Shown here: positions 9,875-18,033 of the stretch, piece by piece
Numbering within the stretch: position 1 is the stretch's first letter
Layout: each line of letters starts with the position of its first letter
DNA from: Caulobacteraceae bacterium
GTDB lineage: Bacteria > Pseudomonadota > Alphaproteobacteria > Caulobacterales > Caulobacteraceae
Length of the DNA: 64,000 nt
Assembly: GCA_027489335.1 (NCBI GenBank)
Contig: JAIXZX010000014.1
Span: 1-64,000, forward strand
Reading direction: 5' to 3'
The notes under the pieces: generated by a model
Database searches by the model: none
Seen by the model: only the letters and a program-made list of their open reading frames with translations
What the model was told of the DNA's origin: nothing
Position numbers and translations under genes: made by a program

Positions 9875-10498
9875 TCAAAGACTGCTCATGGCCACGATGA
9901 AAAGCCTGTGGATAACCCCGGCTGCGAGCGCCAGAACCCCCAGACTGACCGCTGTGGCCGCATAGCCCGCCAGGGCGAAAATCCCGTCCCGCTGCAGCAG
10001 GGCCACCGCGAACAGGCTGATCGCCAGAGCCGGCAGCAGGTTGCCCAGGGGCAGGGGCAGCATCAGCACCAAGGCCAGGACCGTACAGCAGACCCCGATG
10101 AGACGGTCGCCAAGCGGGCCGAACATGAAGGTCATCCGGGCCGTGGAGACCCGCTCCACCTGTTCCACCCCGGGGATCAGCTTGAGGAACGCCCCGCGCA
10201 GCACAGTCATGTCCATATGCTGAGCACGCAGCCCGGCCGGCATCCAGGGACTGCTCACCCCAAGCGCCAGCTGCGGCGCAAACAGCAGCAGTGGCGCACC
10301 CAGGAAGGTGGAGGAGCCCGGCGGCAGAGGCAGCAGATTGGGGGCGGCGAACAGGAAGAGCAGCGCCCCGAACGCCCGCCTGCCAAAGCGACTGATCAGG
10401 GTCCCGAAGTCCTCGGTCTCATGGGAAAGGTCGCAGAGGTCCCGGAGTATCTCCGAGAGGCTCATCCGCCGTTCCGGCTCGGCAATCCCCATCGTCAT
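9875..10498 (-). CDS. exoD: ExoD family exopolysaccharide synthesis protein
   Basis: 207 aa from ATG 10498 (MTMGIAEPERRMSLSEIL); a later Met is also possible. The N-terminal soluble stretch is followed by about four hydrophobic segments. The motif GALLFLFAAPNLLPLPPGSS is typical of ExoD (pfam06055). ExoD was first described as needed for exopolysaccharide and alkaline tolerance in Sinorhizobium; the biochemical activity is unknown. It sits between rpoN/asd and hpf, an unusual place, and nothing else here concerns exopolysaccharide. Confidence 0.85.
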   Translation of the reverse strand: MTMGIAEPERRMSLSEILRDLCDLSHETEDFGTLISRFGRRAFGALLFLFAAPNLLPLPPGSSTFLGAPLLLFAPQLALGVSSPWMPAGLRAQHMDMTVLRGAFLKLIPGVEQVERVSTARMTFMFGPLGDRLIGVCCTVLALVLMLPLPLGNLLPALAISLFAVALLQRDGIFALAGYAATAVSLGVLALAAGVIHRLFIVAMSSL

Positions 10499-10608
10499 GG
10501 GGCCTGGGTATGGGCGCGCAGGACAGGCGGCGCAATCGGCCATGGGGCCAGACGCTTTACAGGGCCGCCATCTGGGCCTATCGGGGTCGCATGCTGCATC
10601 ATGCCGCC

Positions 10609-10680
10609 ATGACCATGATTATTAAAACCACTGCGCTTGCGGGCGCAGGGGTCTGGTCCTGGCTGTCCGCAGCCGACTGA
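10609..10680 (+). CDS. Candidate leader peptide upstream of asd
   Basis: A 23-codon ORF starting MTMIIKTTALAGAG and ending WLSAAD-stop, 82 bases before asd. Eight of the first eight residues are Met, Thr, Met, Ile, Ile, Lys, Thr, Thr: exactly the end products of the aspartate family fed by aspartate-semialdehyde. An in-frame ATG at 10591 would extend it by 6 residues (MLHHAA). The Shine-Dalgarno is weak (GGGG before 10591). Downstream sequence can fold into competing structures. I infer an amino-acid-sensing leader; no homologue is known to me. Confidence 0.5.
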   Translation: MTMIIKTTALAGAGVWSWLSAAD

Positions 10681-10757
10681 CGATCCCTGCTTGACCCCGC
10701 CGGAAGGATGGGGTCGGCCAAGGAAAAGCCAGCCTCCCTCCGGCCAGACCCCGGAGG
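10648..10757 (+). promoter_or_regulatory. Candidate attenuator with mutually exclusive stems before asd
   Basis: GGGGTCTGG (10648-10656, inside the leader ORF) is the exact complement of CCAGACCCC (10744-10752), which abuts the asd Shine-Dalgarno GGAGG (10753-10757). GACCCC (10693-10698) pairs with GGGGTC (10710-10715). GGGGTCGGCC (10710-10719) pairs with 10742-10752 with one bulge. CTCCGG (10738-10743) pairs with CCGGAG (10751-10756), hiding the Shine-Dalgarno. There is no U-run, so control would act on translation rather than termination. Read by eye; no folding energies calculated. Confidence 0.4.
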
Positions 10758-10762
10758 CTTCC

Positions 10763-11845
10763 ATGCCGCAGTCCCTTGCAATGTCCCTGGCCCGTCCGTC
10801 GCCGGCCAAGTCCGCCGTAGCGCGGCCCCTGACCGTGGCCATTGTCGGCGCCACCGGCGCCGTCGGCGCCGAGTTGATCGGCTGCCTGGAACGCCGAGAC
10901 TTCCCGGTTGGGGAGCTGCGGCTGCTGGCCTCTCCGCGCTCGGCCGGAACGGTCCTGACCTTCCGAGGAACGCCATTGACCGTCCAGGCCCTGGATGAGG
11001 CCAGTTTCGAGGGCGTGGACCTGGCCTTCTTCTCCGCCGGCGCCACCCTGTCGCGCCGCTACGGCCCGCTGGCGGTCGCCGCCGGGGCCTGGGTGGTGGA
11101 CAATTCCTCGGCCTTCCGCATGGACCCCGACACCCCGTTGGTGACGCCCGAGGTCAATGGCTGGCGGCTGGGGGAGATGGACGGCCGGCTGGTGGCCAAT
11201 CCCAACTGCGTGGCGGCCATCGCCGCCGTCGTGCTGGCCCCCCTGCACGCCCGACGGCTGATCGTGCGACTGATCGGATCCACCTATCAGGCCGCCTCGG
11301 GCGCCGGCGCCGCGGCCATGGCCGAACTGCGCGACGCCACCGCCGCAGCCCTGGCCGGCCAGGCCTATCCGCCCCAGGTACTCGCCCACCCCTACGCCTT
11401 CAACCTGTTCAGCCACGACGCCGGGATCGATCCGGAGACCGGCTATAATGGCGAGGAGCTGAAGGTCATGGCCGAGCTCCGCCGTCTGCTGGGCGCCGCC
11501 GACCTGCCGGCCAGCTTCACCTGCATCCGGGTGCCGACCCTGCGGGCCCACGCCATGGCCCTGACCGTGCGATTCGCCGAACCGGTGAGCGTGGCCGAGG
11601 CCAGGTCCTGGCTCTCGGCCGCCGATGGGGTCCGGGTGGTGGACGATCAGGCCGCCAACCACTTCCCCATGCCCGCCGAAGCACAAGGTCAGGATGATGT
11701 GCTGGTGGGCCGGATTCGCACCGATCTGTCGGACCCGTCTGGCCGCAGCCTGTCGCTGTTCGTGGCCGGCGATCAGTTGCTGAAGGGCGCCGCCCTCAAT
11801 GCGGTCCAGATCGCCGAGGCCCTGCGGGAGGCGGGGCGGCTCTAG
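10763..11845 (+). CDS. asd: Aspartate-semialdehyde dehydrogenase
   Basis: 360 aa. Reduces aspartyl-phosphate to aspartate-semialdehyde, the branch point to lysine/DAP, methionine, threonine and isoleucine. The NADP-binding VAIVGATGAVGAELIG is near the N-terminus. Catalytic Cys149 lies in ANPNCVAAIAAV, a Gln follows in STYQAASGAGAA, and His263 lies in RVPTLRAHAMA. The ATG at 10763 has GGAGG five bases upstream; longer in-frame starts run into the leader region. Its stop shares the palindrome CTAG with the stop of convergent rpoN. Confidence 0.95.
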   Translation: MPQSLAMSLARPSPAKSAVARPLTVAIVGATGAVGAELIGCLERRDFPVGELRLLASPRSAGTVLTFRGTPLTVQALDEASFEGVDLAFFSAGATLSRRYGPLAVAAGAWVVDNSSAFRMDPDTPLVTPEVNGWRLGEMDGRLVANPNCVAAIAAVVLAPLHARRLIVRLIGSTYQAASGAGAAAMAELRDATAAALAGQAYPPQVLAHPYAFNLFSHDAGIDPETGYNGEELKVMAELRRLLGAADLPASFTCIRVPTLRAHAMALTVRFAEPVSVAEARSWLSAADGVRVVDDQAANHFPMPAEAQGQDDVLVGRIRTDLSDPSGRSLSLFVAGDQLLKGAALNAVQIAEALREAGRL

Positions 11846-13344
11846 ACCGCTTCCTTCATCGCCCGCCGGCGCTCCACCGAGGAGGGAATCCGCATGGCTT
11901 CCCGGTACTTGGCCACGGTCCGGCGGGCGATATCGACGCCGCCAGCCTTGAGGATCTCGACGATCTGGTCGTCGGAATGGACGCCGGCGCCCTGGGCCTC
12001 GGCGTCGATGAGCTGGCGAATCTTGTGGCGCACGCTCTCGGCCGAATGGGCCTCGCCGCCGGAGGACGAGGCGATCGAGGAGGTGAAGAAGAACTTCAGC
12101 TCGAACAGCCCCCGGGGCGTGGCGATGTACTTGTTCGACGTCACCCGGCTGACCGTCGACTCGTGCATGCCGATGGCCTCGGCCACGGTCTTCAGGTTCA
12201 AGGGCCGCAGGTGCTCCACCCCATAGGCCAGGAAGCCGTCCTGCTGGCGGACGATCTCGCTGGACACCTTGAGGATGGTCTTGGCCCGCTGGTCCAGGCT
12301 GCGCACCAGCCAGTTGGCCGTGGCCAGGCAGTCGGCGACGAAGGTCTTTTCCTGGTCTGAGCGGGCGCCGCCGGACACCTTGGCGTGATAGCGCTGGTCC
12401 ACCAGCAGGCGCGGCAGGGTGTCGCTGTTCAACTCCACCAGCCATAGCCCGCCCGGACCCTCGCGCACGAAGACGTCCGGCGAGACCGGCTGGCTGGGTT
12501 CGCCGCCGAAGGCCGCGCCGGGCCGCGGGGTCAGGGCGCGCAGCTCGGCGAGCATGTCGCGCAGGTCCTCGTCATCCACGCCGCAGGCGCGTTTCAGACC
12601 CGCCATGTCCCGGCGGGCCAGCAGGTCGAGATTGTCCAGCAGCGCCGACATGGCCGGGTCGCAGCGATCGCGCTCGATCAGCTGCAGCCGCAGGCATTCG
12701 GCGACATCGCGCGCAAAGACGCCGGTAGGCTCCAGTCCCTGCAGGCGGGTGAGCACACCCTCGACAAGGGCGGGCTCGCAGCCCAGACGCTCGGCGGTCT
12801 CGGCCAGGTCGAGGCGCAGATAGCCGCCCTCGTCGACCCCGTCGATGAGCACCGCAGCGACCGCGGCCTGCGGCGGCGTGAAGCCCAGCAGGGCGGCCTG
12901 GTCCGTCAGATATTCGGCGAGGCTCTTTTCATGGGCGGCGAGACCGTCAAGACCGTCCCCGTCGCCTTCGAAGGTTCCGCCCTTGCCGGCCTTGGACCAG
13001 TCGATGGCGCCGCCGGCTTCACCGGCCTCGCTCCCGTCGCCGGTGGCCCGCTCGCCGGGCGAGACATCGTCATGGGCGGCGTCCAGATCGCTCTGGGCCG
13101 AACCGGCGCCGACCTCGTCCAGAGCCGCCTCGGCGCGGGCTTCGCCAGCGCCGTCGGAGATCTCTGGGGCAGGCTCAGGGTCACCCTCGTCCCGGGCCAG
13201 CAGGGGGTTCCGCTCAAGCTCGCCCTCGACATAGGCCTCCAGCTCAAGGTTCGACAGCTGCAGCAGCTTGATGGCCTGCTGCAGCTGGGGGGTGATGACG
13301 AGCCCCTGCCCCTGACGGATCTCGAGTCGCGCGCTGAGCGCCAA
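11842..13344 (-). CDS. rpoN: RNA polymerase sigma-54 factor
   Basis: 500 aa. Region I (1-50) has the Gln/Leu-rich LVITPQLQQAIKLLQLSNLELE, which contacts enhancer-binding ATPases. Region II (about 51-130) is acidic and variable. Region III includes the core-binding part and the HTH near VAEAIGMHESTVSRVTSNK. The RpoN box ARRTVAKYRE lies at 473-482 and reads the -24 element. In Caulobacter sigma-54 serves flagellar and stalk genes. Normally sits between lptB and hpf; here metY separates it from lptB, and asd/exoD separate it from hpf. Confidence 0.97.
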   Translation of the reverse strand: MALSARLEIRQGQGLVITPQLQQAIKLLQLSNLELEAYVEGELERNPLLARDEGDPEPAPEISDGAGEARAEAALDEVGAGSAQSDLDAAHDDVSPGERATGDGSEAGEAGGAIDWSKAGKGGTFEGDGDGLDGLAAHEKSLAEYLTDQAALLGFTPPQAAVAAVLIDGVDEGGYLRLDLAETAERLGCEPALVEGVLTRLQGLEPTGVFARDVAECLRLQLIERDRCDPAMSALLDNLDLLARRDMAGLKRACGVDDEDLRDMLAELRALTPRPGAAFGGEPSQPVSPDVFVREGPGGLWLVELNSDTLPRLLVDQRYHAKVSGGARSDQEKTFVADCLATANWLVRSLDQRAKTILKVSSEIVRQQDGFLAYGVEHLRPLNLKTVAEAIGMHESTVSRVTSNKYIATPRGLFELKFFFTSSIASSSGGEAHSAESVRHKIRQLIDAEAQGAGVHSDDQIVEILKAGGVDIARRTVAKYREAMRIPSSVERRRAMKEAV

Positions 13345-13513
13345 GGTTCAGCCCTCCTGGCCTGCTTCTTGCTGGCAAGGCTAGACGGCCATCCCACACC
13401 GATTGGTTAACTCCGACGTCGCCTGCGACGATTCAGGTCGGCGGTTTCGGCGTGGCCCCTCGGCGTGCTAGGCGCAGACCCTCAGAACACGAGTTTCATA
13501 AGGGAAGACGCCA

Positions 13514-14797
13514 ATGTCCGATTCTGCGCCCCTGCGCCCCGAAACCCTGGTCATTCACGCCGGCGCGACGCCTGATCCGGTGACCAAGGCGAGGATCACG
13601 CCGATCTACCAGACCACCTCCTACGTGTTCGACGATTCCGACCACGCCGCGGCCCTGTTCAATCTCGAGGCGGCGGGCAACATCTATTCGCGCCTGGGCA
13701 ACCCGACCTCGGGCGTGCTGGAGGCCCGTCTGGCGACTCTGGAGGGCGGCGTCGCGGCCCTGGCCGTGGCCAGCGGCCACGCGGCCCAGCTGCTGGTCTT
13801 CCACACGCTCATGGAGCCCGGCTGCAACATCGTCGCCTCGCGCAAGCTCTATGGCGGATCGATCACCCAGCTGAGCCAGAGCTTCAAGCGCATGGGCTGG
13901 GGTGTCACCTTCGTCGAGGAGTTGGAGCCGCAAGCCTTCGCCCGCGCCATCAATGACAAGACCCGGGCGGTCTTCATCGAATCGATCGCCAATCCGGGCG
14001 GCGTGGTGATGGATATCGCCGGCATCGCCGAGGTCGCCCATGGCGCCGGCGTGCCCCTGGTGGTCGATAATACGCTCGCCACCCCCTATCTCTGCCGACC
14101 CCTGGATCACGGCGCCGACATCGTCGTCCATTCCCTGACCAAGTTCCTCGGCGGCCATGGCAATTCCATCGGCGGGGCCATCATCGACGGCGGCAAGTTC
14201 GACTGGACGAGCGGCCGCTGGCCCAATCTCAGCGCCCCCAATCCCAGCTATCACGGCAAGGTCTTCACCGAGGCCTTCGGGCCGGCCGCCTTCGTCGTCG
14301 CCTGCCGGGCGCTCGGTCTGCGCGACCTGGGGCCGGCCATCTCGCCGTTCAACGCCTTCATGATCCTGACCGGCATCGAGACCCTGGCCCTGCGGATGGA
14401 ACGCCACTGCGCCAACGCCCAGACCGTCGCCGAATGGCTGAAGGCCCACCCCAAGGTCGCCTGGGTGTCCTATGCGGGCCTGGCCGGCGATCCCAGCCAT
14501 GAGCGGGCCAAGCGCTATGCGCCCAAGGGCGCCGGCGCGGTCTTCACTTTCGGCCTCAAGGACGGCTACGCGGCCGGCGTGAAGCTGGTGAGCTCGGTCA
14601 AGCTGTTCTCCCACCTGGCCAATATCGGCGACACCCGCAGCCTGATCATCCATCCGGCGTCCACCACCCACCGCCAGCTGGAAGAGGGCGACCAGATCGC
14701 CGCCGGCGCCGGACCCGACGTGGTCCGCCTGTCGGTGGGTCTGGAGCATGTGGATGACATCATCGCTGACCTGGACCAGGCCCTGGCCGGCATCTGA
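13514..14797 (+). CDS. metY: O-acetylhomoserine sulfhydrylase (aminocarboxypropyltransferase)
   Basis: 427 aa. PLP enzyme making homocysteine from O-acetylhomoserine and sulfide. LVIHAGATPDPVTKARITPI, the IYSRLGNPTSGVLEARLATL substrate segment and the PLP lysine K210 in VHSLTKFLGGHG match the Cys/Met-metabolism family. The roughly 430-residue length and the SVKLFSHLANIGDTRSLIIH region favour MetY over MetB/MetC. It is inserted on the opposite strand between rpoN and lptB. I looked for a SAM-II riboswitch in the 170 bases upstream and did not see its conserved core. Confidence 0.9.
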   Translation: MSDSAPLRPETLVIHAGATPDPVTKARITPIYQTTSYVFDDSDHAAALFNLEAAGNIYSRLGNPTSGVLEARLATLEGGVAALAVASGHAAQLLVFHTLMEPGCNIVASRKLYGGSITQLSQSFKRMGWGVTFVEELEPQAFARAINDKTRAVFIESIANPGGVVMDIAGIAEVAHGAGVPLVVDNTLATPYLCRPLDHGADIVVHSLTKFLGGHGNSIGGAIIDGGKFDWTSGRWPNLSAPNPSYHGKVFTEAFGPAAFVVACRALGLRDLGPAISPFNAFMILTGIETLALRMERHCANAQTVAEWLKAHPKVAWVSYAGLAGDPSHERAKRYAPKGAGAVFTFGLKDGYAAGVKLVSSVKLFSHLANIGDTRSLIIHPASTTHRQLEEGDQIAAGAGPDVVRLSVGLEHVDDIIADLDQALAGI

Positions 14798-14821
14798 GGT
14801 CCGCAAGCCGACACCCCGCAA

Positions 14822-14910
14822 CCGTCACCCTCGGGCTTGACCCGCGGGTCCATGCGCACAGCCGCTCGCCGGTGTTCATGGAGGGTCGGATCAAGTCCGA
14901 TCCTGACGGG
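14822..14910. repeat. Palindromic intergenic repeat, family A copy 1
   Basis: About 89 bases bounded by CCGTCA...TGACGG, with two internal hairpins (CCCTCGGGCTTGACCCGCGGG and GGTCGGATCAAGTCCGATCC type). It is clearly homologous to 47924-48011 and 57356-57443. Such REP/RIME-like elements are common in alphaproteobacterial genomes. Confidence 0.85.
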
Positions 14911-14933
14911 TGAGCGAGGCTGTGCGACCGCCT

Positions 14934-15043
14934 CGTCCTTCGAGGCCCTGCCGGAGCAGGGCGCCTCAGGATGAGGACGAAATCAAACGCCCGCACCCGC
15001 CCGCCTCATCCTGAGGTGTGAGCGCAGTGAGCCTCGAAGGACG
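14934..15043. repeat. Composite inverted repeat, family C
   Basis: CGTCCTTCGAGGC (14934-14946) and GCCTCAGGATGAGG (14963-14976) return inverted as CCTCATCCTGAGG (15004-15016) and GCCTCGAAGGACG (15031-15043). Two copies of a CTTCGAGGC/CTCAGGATGAGG element therefore face each other between the convergent metY and lptB genes. It could act as a bidirectional terminator or transcript end. Confidence 0.8.
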
Positions 15044-15059
15044 CAAGGCCTGACCGCGG

Positions 15060-15827
15060 TCAGGCTCCGAAACGGTCGCCCAGATAGACCCGGCGAACTT
15101 CCGGATTGTCGATGATCTCGGCGGGGGATCCCTCGAACAGCAACTCGCCCGCATGGATGATCGCGGCGCGGTCGATGATGTCCAGGGTCTCGCGGACATT
15201 GTGGTCGGTGATCAGGATGCCGATGCCCCGACCCTTCAGATAGCTGATGACCTCGCGGATATCGGCGATGGCCAGGGGGTCGATCCCGGCGAAGGGCTCG
15301 TCCAGCAGCATGAAGGACGGCTCGCTGGCCAGGGCGCGGGCGATCTCAACCCGCCGCCGCTCGCCGCCTGAGAGGGAGATGGCCGGCGCGTCGCGCAGAT
15401 GCTCGATGTGCAGCTCTTCCAGCAGCTGGTTGACGGTGGCGCGGGCCCGGGCGCCGTCTCGCTCGCGCAGCTCGACCACGGCCATGACATTCTGCGCCAC
15501 GGTCATGCCGCGGAAGATCGAGGTCTCCTGCGGCAGATAGCCCAGACCCATCCGGGCGCGCTGGTACATGGGCTGGGCGGTGATGTTCTCGCCGTCCAGA
15601 TAGATGGCGCCATAGTCGGCGGCGATCAGGCCGGTGATCATGTAGAAGCAGGTGGTCTTGCCGGCCCCGTTGGGCCCGAGCAGACCCGCCACCTCGCCGC
15701 GGGCCAGGCGCAGGGACACGCCCTTGACCACCGGGCGGCCGCGATAGGACTTGCCGATATTGTCGACCACCAGACCTTCGCCTGGCGCGAGGCCCTGTGC
15801 GCCGGCCGCCTGGGGTTTGTCGAGCAC
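15060..15827 (-). CDS. lptB: LPS export ABC transporter ATP-binding protein LptB
   Basis: 255 aa from a GTG at 15827 (MLDKPQAAGAQG), preceded by AAGGGGG just after the lptA stop. An upstream extension to 15920 would overlap lptA. Walker A GPNGAGKT is at 51-58; signature LSGGERRRVEIARALA, Walker B FMLLDEPFAGIDP and the switch ITDHNVRETL are intact. It powers LptFG extraction of lipopolysaccharide from the inner membrane; lptF and lptG are not in this window. Confidence 0.96.
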   Translation of the reverse strand: MLDKPQAAGAQGLAPGEGLVVDNIGKSYRGRPVVKGVSLRLARGEVAGLLGPNGAGKTTCFYMITGLIAADYGAIYLDGENITAQPMYQRARMGLGYLPQETSIFRGMTVAQNVMAVVELRERDGARARATVNQLLEELHIEHLRDAPAISLSGGERRRVEIARALASEPSFMLLDEPFAGIDPLAIADIREVISYLKGRGIGILITDHNVRETLDIIDRAAIIHAGELLFEGSPAEIIDNPEVRRVYLGDRFGA

Positions 15828-15840
15828 CGCGTCGGCCCCC

Positions 15841-16443
15841 TTAGCGCTTGGCCGCAGGCTGGCCCTGCGTCTGGTTCGGATAGAAGACCCCGCGGACCCG
15901 GCCCGGGGTCCCGGCGCCACGGGCGCTGGTCTCCATGCGCGCCTGCCCGGTGGAGACCTGGATCACCAGGCGCTCCCCGCGCAGCACGTTCTGGCCCTGG
16001 GCGGCCACCACGTCGCCGGTCATGGTGATGGTGTCGGCGGCCGCGTCATAGACCGCCGCATTGGCCCGCACCCGCTGGGCGGGCGTCACATAGTAGACCG
16101 AGCCCTGGGCGTCCAAACCCTGAAGCTCGCCGCAGGAGGATTCGGACCCCGTGCGCGCCGGGCGGGCGGCGGCGTAGCGGATCGTCAGCACATCGGCCCG
16201 CAACCGGGAATTGTCCTGCAGGGCCTCGGCCGAACCGCGCCAGATGGCCAGGCAGCGGGCGTTGATCACCTCCAGCTCATCGGCGGTGATGTCCACCGGC
16301 GCGTTTGAGCCGGCGGCCAGCTGGGCGTTGGCCGGGGCGGCCGGCGCCGCGAGCAGGGCGGCCGCCAGCATCAGGGCAGACAGGGGCGTCCGCCGGCCGG
16401 CTGCAGGGAGAAATGTCATCTCAAGACGCCTCTTTCGCATCAT
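15841..16443 (-). CDS. lptA: LPS transport periplasmic protein LptA
   Basis: 200 aa. Starts MMRKRRLEMTF, then a signal peptide ending near ANAQLAAG (about residue 40). The OstA/LptA domain follows: VDITADELEVINARCLAIWR, then ADVLTIRYAAA and the ITMTGDVVAAQGQNVLRGE strand pattern. It forms the periplasmic bridge between LptC and LptD. The start overlaps the lptC stop (ATGA); lptB follows 13 bases later. The two cysteines (CLAIW and SSCGEL) are unusual for the E. coli protein but not disqualifying. Confidence 0.9.
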   Translation of the reverse strand: MMRKRRLEMTFLPAAGRRTPLSALMLAAALLAAPAAPANAQLAAGSNAPVDITADELEVINARCLAIWRGSAEALQDNSRLRADVLTIRYAAARPARTGSESSCGELQGLDAQGSVYYVTPAQRVRANAAVYDAAADTITMTGDVVAAQGQNVLRGERLVIQVSTGQARMETSARGAGTPGRVRGVFYPNQTQGQPAAKR

Positions 16444-17072
16444 CGCGGCGAGTTCGGAGTGATGGTGCCGCTCACGCCGCCCTTGAAGACCATGCGCTCG
16501 CCCTTGTCGTACACGCCATAGGACTTTGCACGAATTTCTCCAAGGGGGCCGGCGCCGGTGATCAGGCCCTCGCCCTCCAGCACGCCGGTGGTGGTGTCGA
16601 ACACCGCGCTGCCGGTGTCGAATGCCGCATCCGGGTCGTTCAGGCTCACATCCCCCTGCAACCGCAGGAGGCCGTCGCCCTCGTGGAAAACGCCGGACTG
16701 GGCCGACAGGCGCATGGGGCTCAGCCCCTCGCCGTCCAGGACCATGGCCGGCCGGTCCAGCACCACGCGCTGATAGTCATCTTCGTCTCGCACGGCGCTG
16801 TTGGCGGTGATCACGAAGGAGCGGCCCTGGGCGTCGCGGCCCATGAACCGCGGATTGACCAGCCGGATCGGCGCGTCGGACTCCTCCGGCTCGGCCGGGG
16901 CGCCGGCCAGGGTGTTATAGGTCACCATCCCGGCGAGGCTGAGGACGATCACCGCGATGATCGCCGGCAACACCACCCTCAGGCGCAGAATCAGCTGCGA
17001 CCGACGTCGCCAGCGCCCCATGGCCAGGGCCGAGGCCGGCCCGCGGGCCTCGTATGCCAGGGCGCTCACCAC
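16440..17072 (-). CDS. lptC: LPS export membrane-anchored protein LptC
   Basis: 210 aa. One N-terminal transmembrane helix (about 31-51, VVLPAIIAVIVLSLAGMVTY), then a periplasmic beta-jellyroll region with LVNPRFMGRDAQGRSFVITA and GVFHEGDGLLRLQGDVSL, typical of the LptC/YrbK family. It receives LPS from LptBFG and hands it to LptA. First gene of lptC-lptA-lptB; rnd lies 4 bases upstream on the same strand, so the unit may begin at rnd. Confidence 0.92.
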   Translation of the reverse strand: MVSALAYEARGPASALAMGRWRRRSQLILRLRVVLPAIIAVIVLSLAGMVTYNTLAGAPAEPEESDAPIRLVNPRFMGRDAQGRSFVITANSAVRDEDDYQRVVLDRPAMVLDGEGLSPMRLSAQSGVFHEGDGLLRLQGDVSLNDPDAAFDTGSAVFDTTTGVLEGEGLITGAGPLGEIRAKSYGVYDKGERMVFKGGVSGTITPNSPR

Positions 17073-17076
17073 AGCC

Positions 17077-17694
17077 TCATGTGTGGGCGAAAATGTCGGA
17101 GTCCTCCCATCCGGCCACGTCCAGCAGGGCCCGATGCGGCAGGAACTCGAAACAGGCCCGCGCCAGGGCGTCGCGGCCCTCCCGGGCCAGCATGCCGTCC
17201 AGGCGGGCGCGGACGGCGTGGAGGTGCAGGACGTCGGAGGCGGCGTAGGCCACCTGGTCGTCTGAGAGGTTGGCCGCGCCCCAATCGGAGCTCTGCTGGG
17301 CCTTGGACAGGTCGACGCCCACCATCTCCCGGGTCACATCCTTCAATCCGTGCCGGTCGGTGTAGGTCCGGGCCAGCTTGGAGGCGATCTTGGTGCAGTA
17401 GACGGGCGCGGTCATCACCCCCAAATGGAGATGGAACATGGCGATGTCGAATCGCCCGAAGTGGAAAATCTTGGTGACCGCAGGATTGGTCAGCAGGGCC
17501 TTCAGATTGGGGGCGTCATAGGTCGCACGATCTAGCTGGACCAGATGGGCGTCCCCGTCACCAGCCGAGATCTGCACCACGCACAGCGGGTCGCGCCCCA
17601 GGCGCAGGCCCATGGTCTCCGAATCGACCGCCACCGACTCGACGCCGCCGAACAGGCCTGCCGGCAGATCGCCCTTGTGAAGATGATTGGCCAA
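17077..17694 (-). CDS. rnd: Ribonuclease D, short form
   Basis: 205 aa from a TTG at 17694 (LANHLHKGDLPAG); family members in Alphaproteobacteria begin at this motif and lack the HRDC domains of E. coli RNase D. DEDDy exonuclease residues appear as VAVDSETMGL (Asp/Glu), HFGRFDIAMFH (Asp) and YAASDVLHLH (Tyr and Asp). It trims tRNA and other RNA 3' ends. It is followed within 4 bases by lptC, and a tRNA-Leu gene lies 101 bases upstream on the same strand. Confidence 0.92.
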   Translation of the reverse strand: MANHLHKGDLPAGLFGGVESVAVDSETMGLRLGRDPLCVVQISAGDGDAHLVQLDRATYDAPNLKALLTNPAVTKIFHFGRFDIAMFHLHLGVMTAPVYCTKIASKLARTYTDRHGLKDVTREMVGVDLSKAQQSSDWGAANLSDDQVAYAASDVLHLHAVRARLDGMLAREGRDALARACFEFLPHRALLDVAGWEDSDIFAHT

Positions 17695-17795
17695 GACCGC
17701 TTGCTCCGCAGATGGCGCGGGCCTCGCCGCGCGGCTTTGGGATGTCCTGCGGGGGAGCAAAGGACGGCCACCCCCGCGGAGACCTTAGAAAGGGG

Positions 17796-17882
<87 letters not shown>

Positions 17883-18033
17883 CCGGTCCGTCGGATCGGG
17901 AGGCGGGACTACTAGGGAAAAGCCAGACGGGCGTCAACGGACCTTTTCATCGGAAATTGAAGTCGCATTGCAGCAGGGGTCAGCATCGTCTATCCGGGCG
18001 GCTCGGGAAGTTTGCAAATCAACGGGCCGGGCC

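Noticed and set aside
13345-13513. Possible SAM riboswitch before metY
   Set aside because: I looked for the SAM-II conserved pseudoknot bases and found none.
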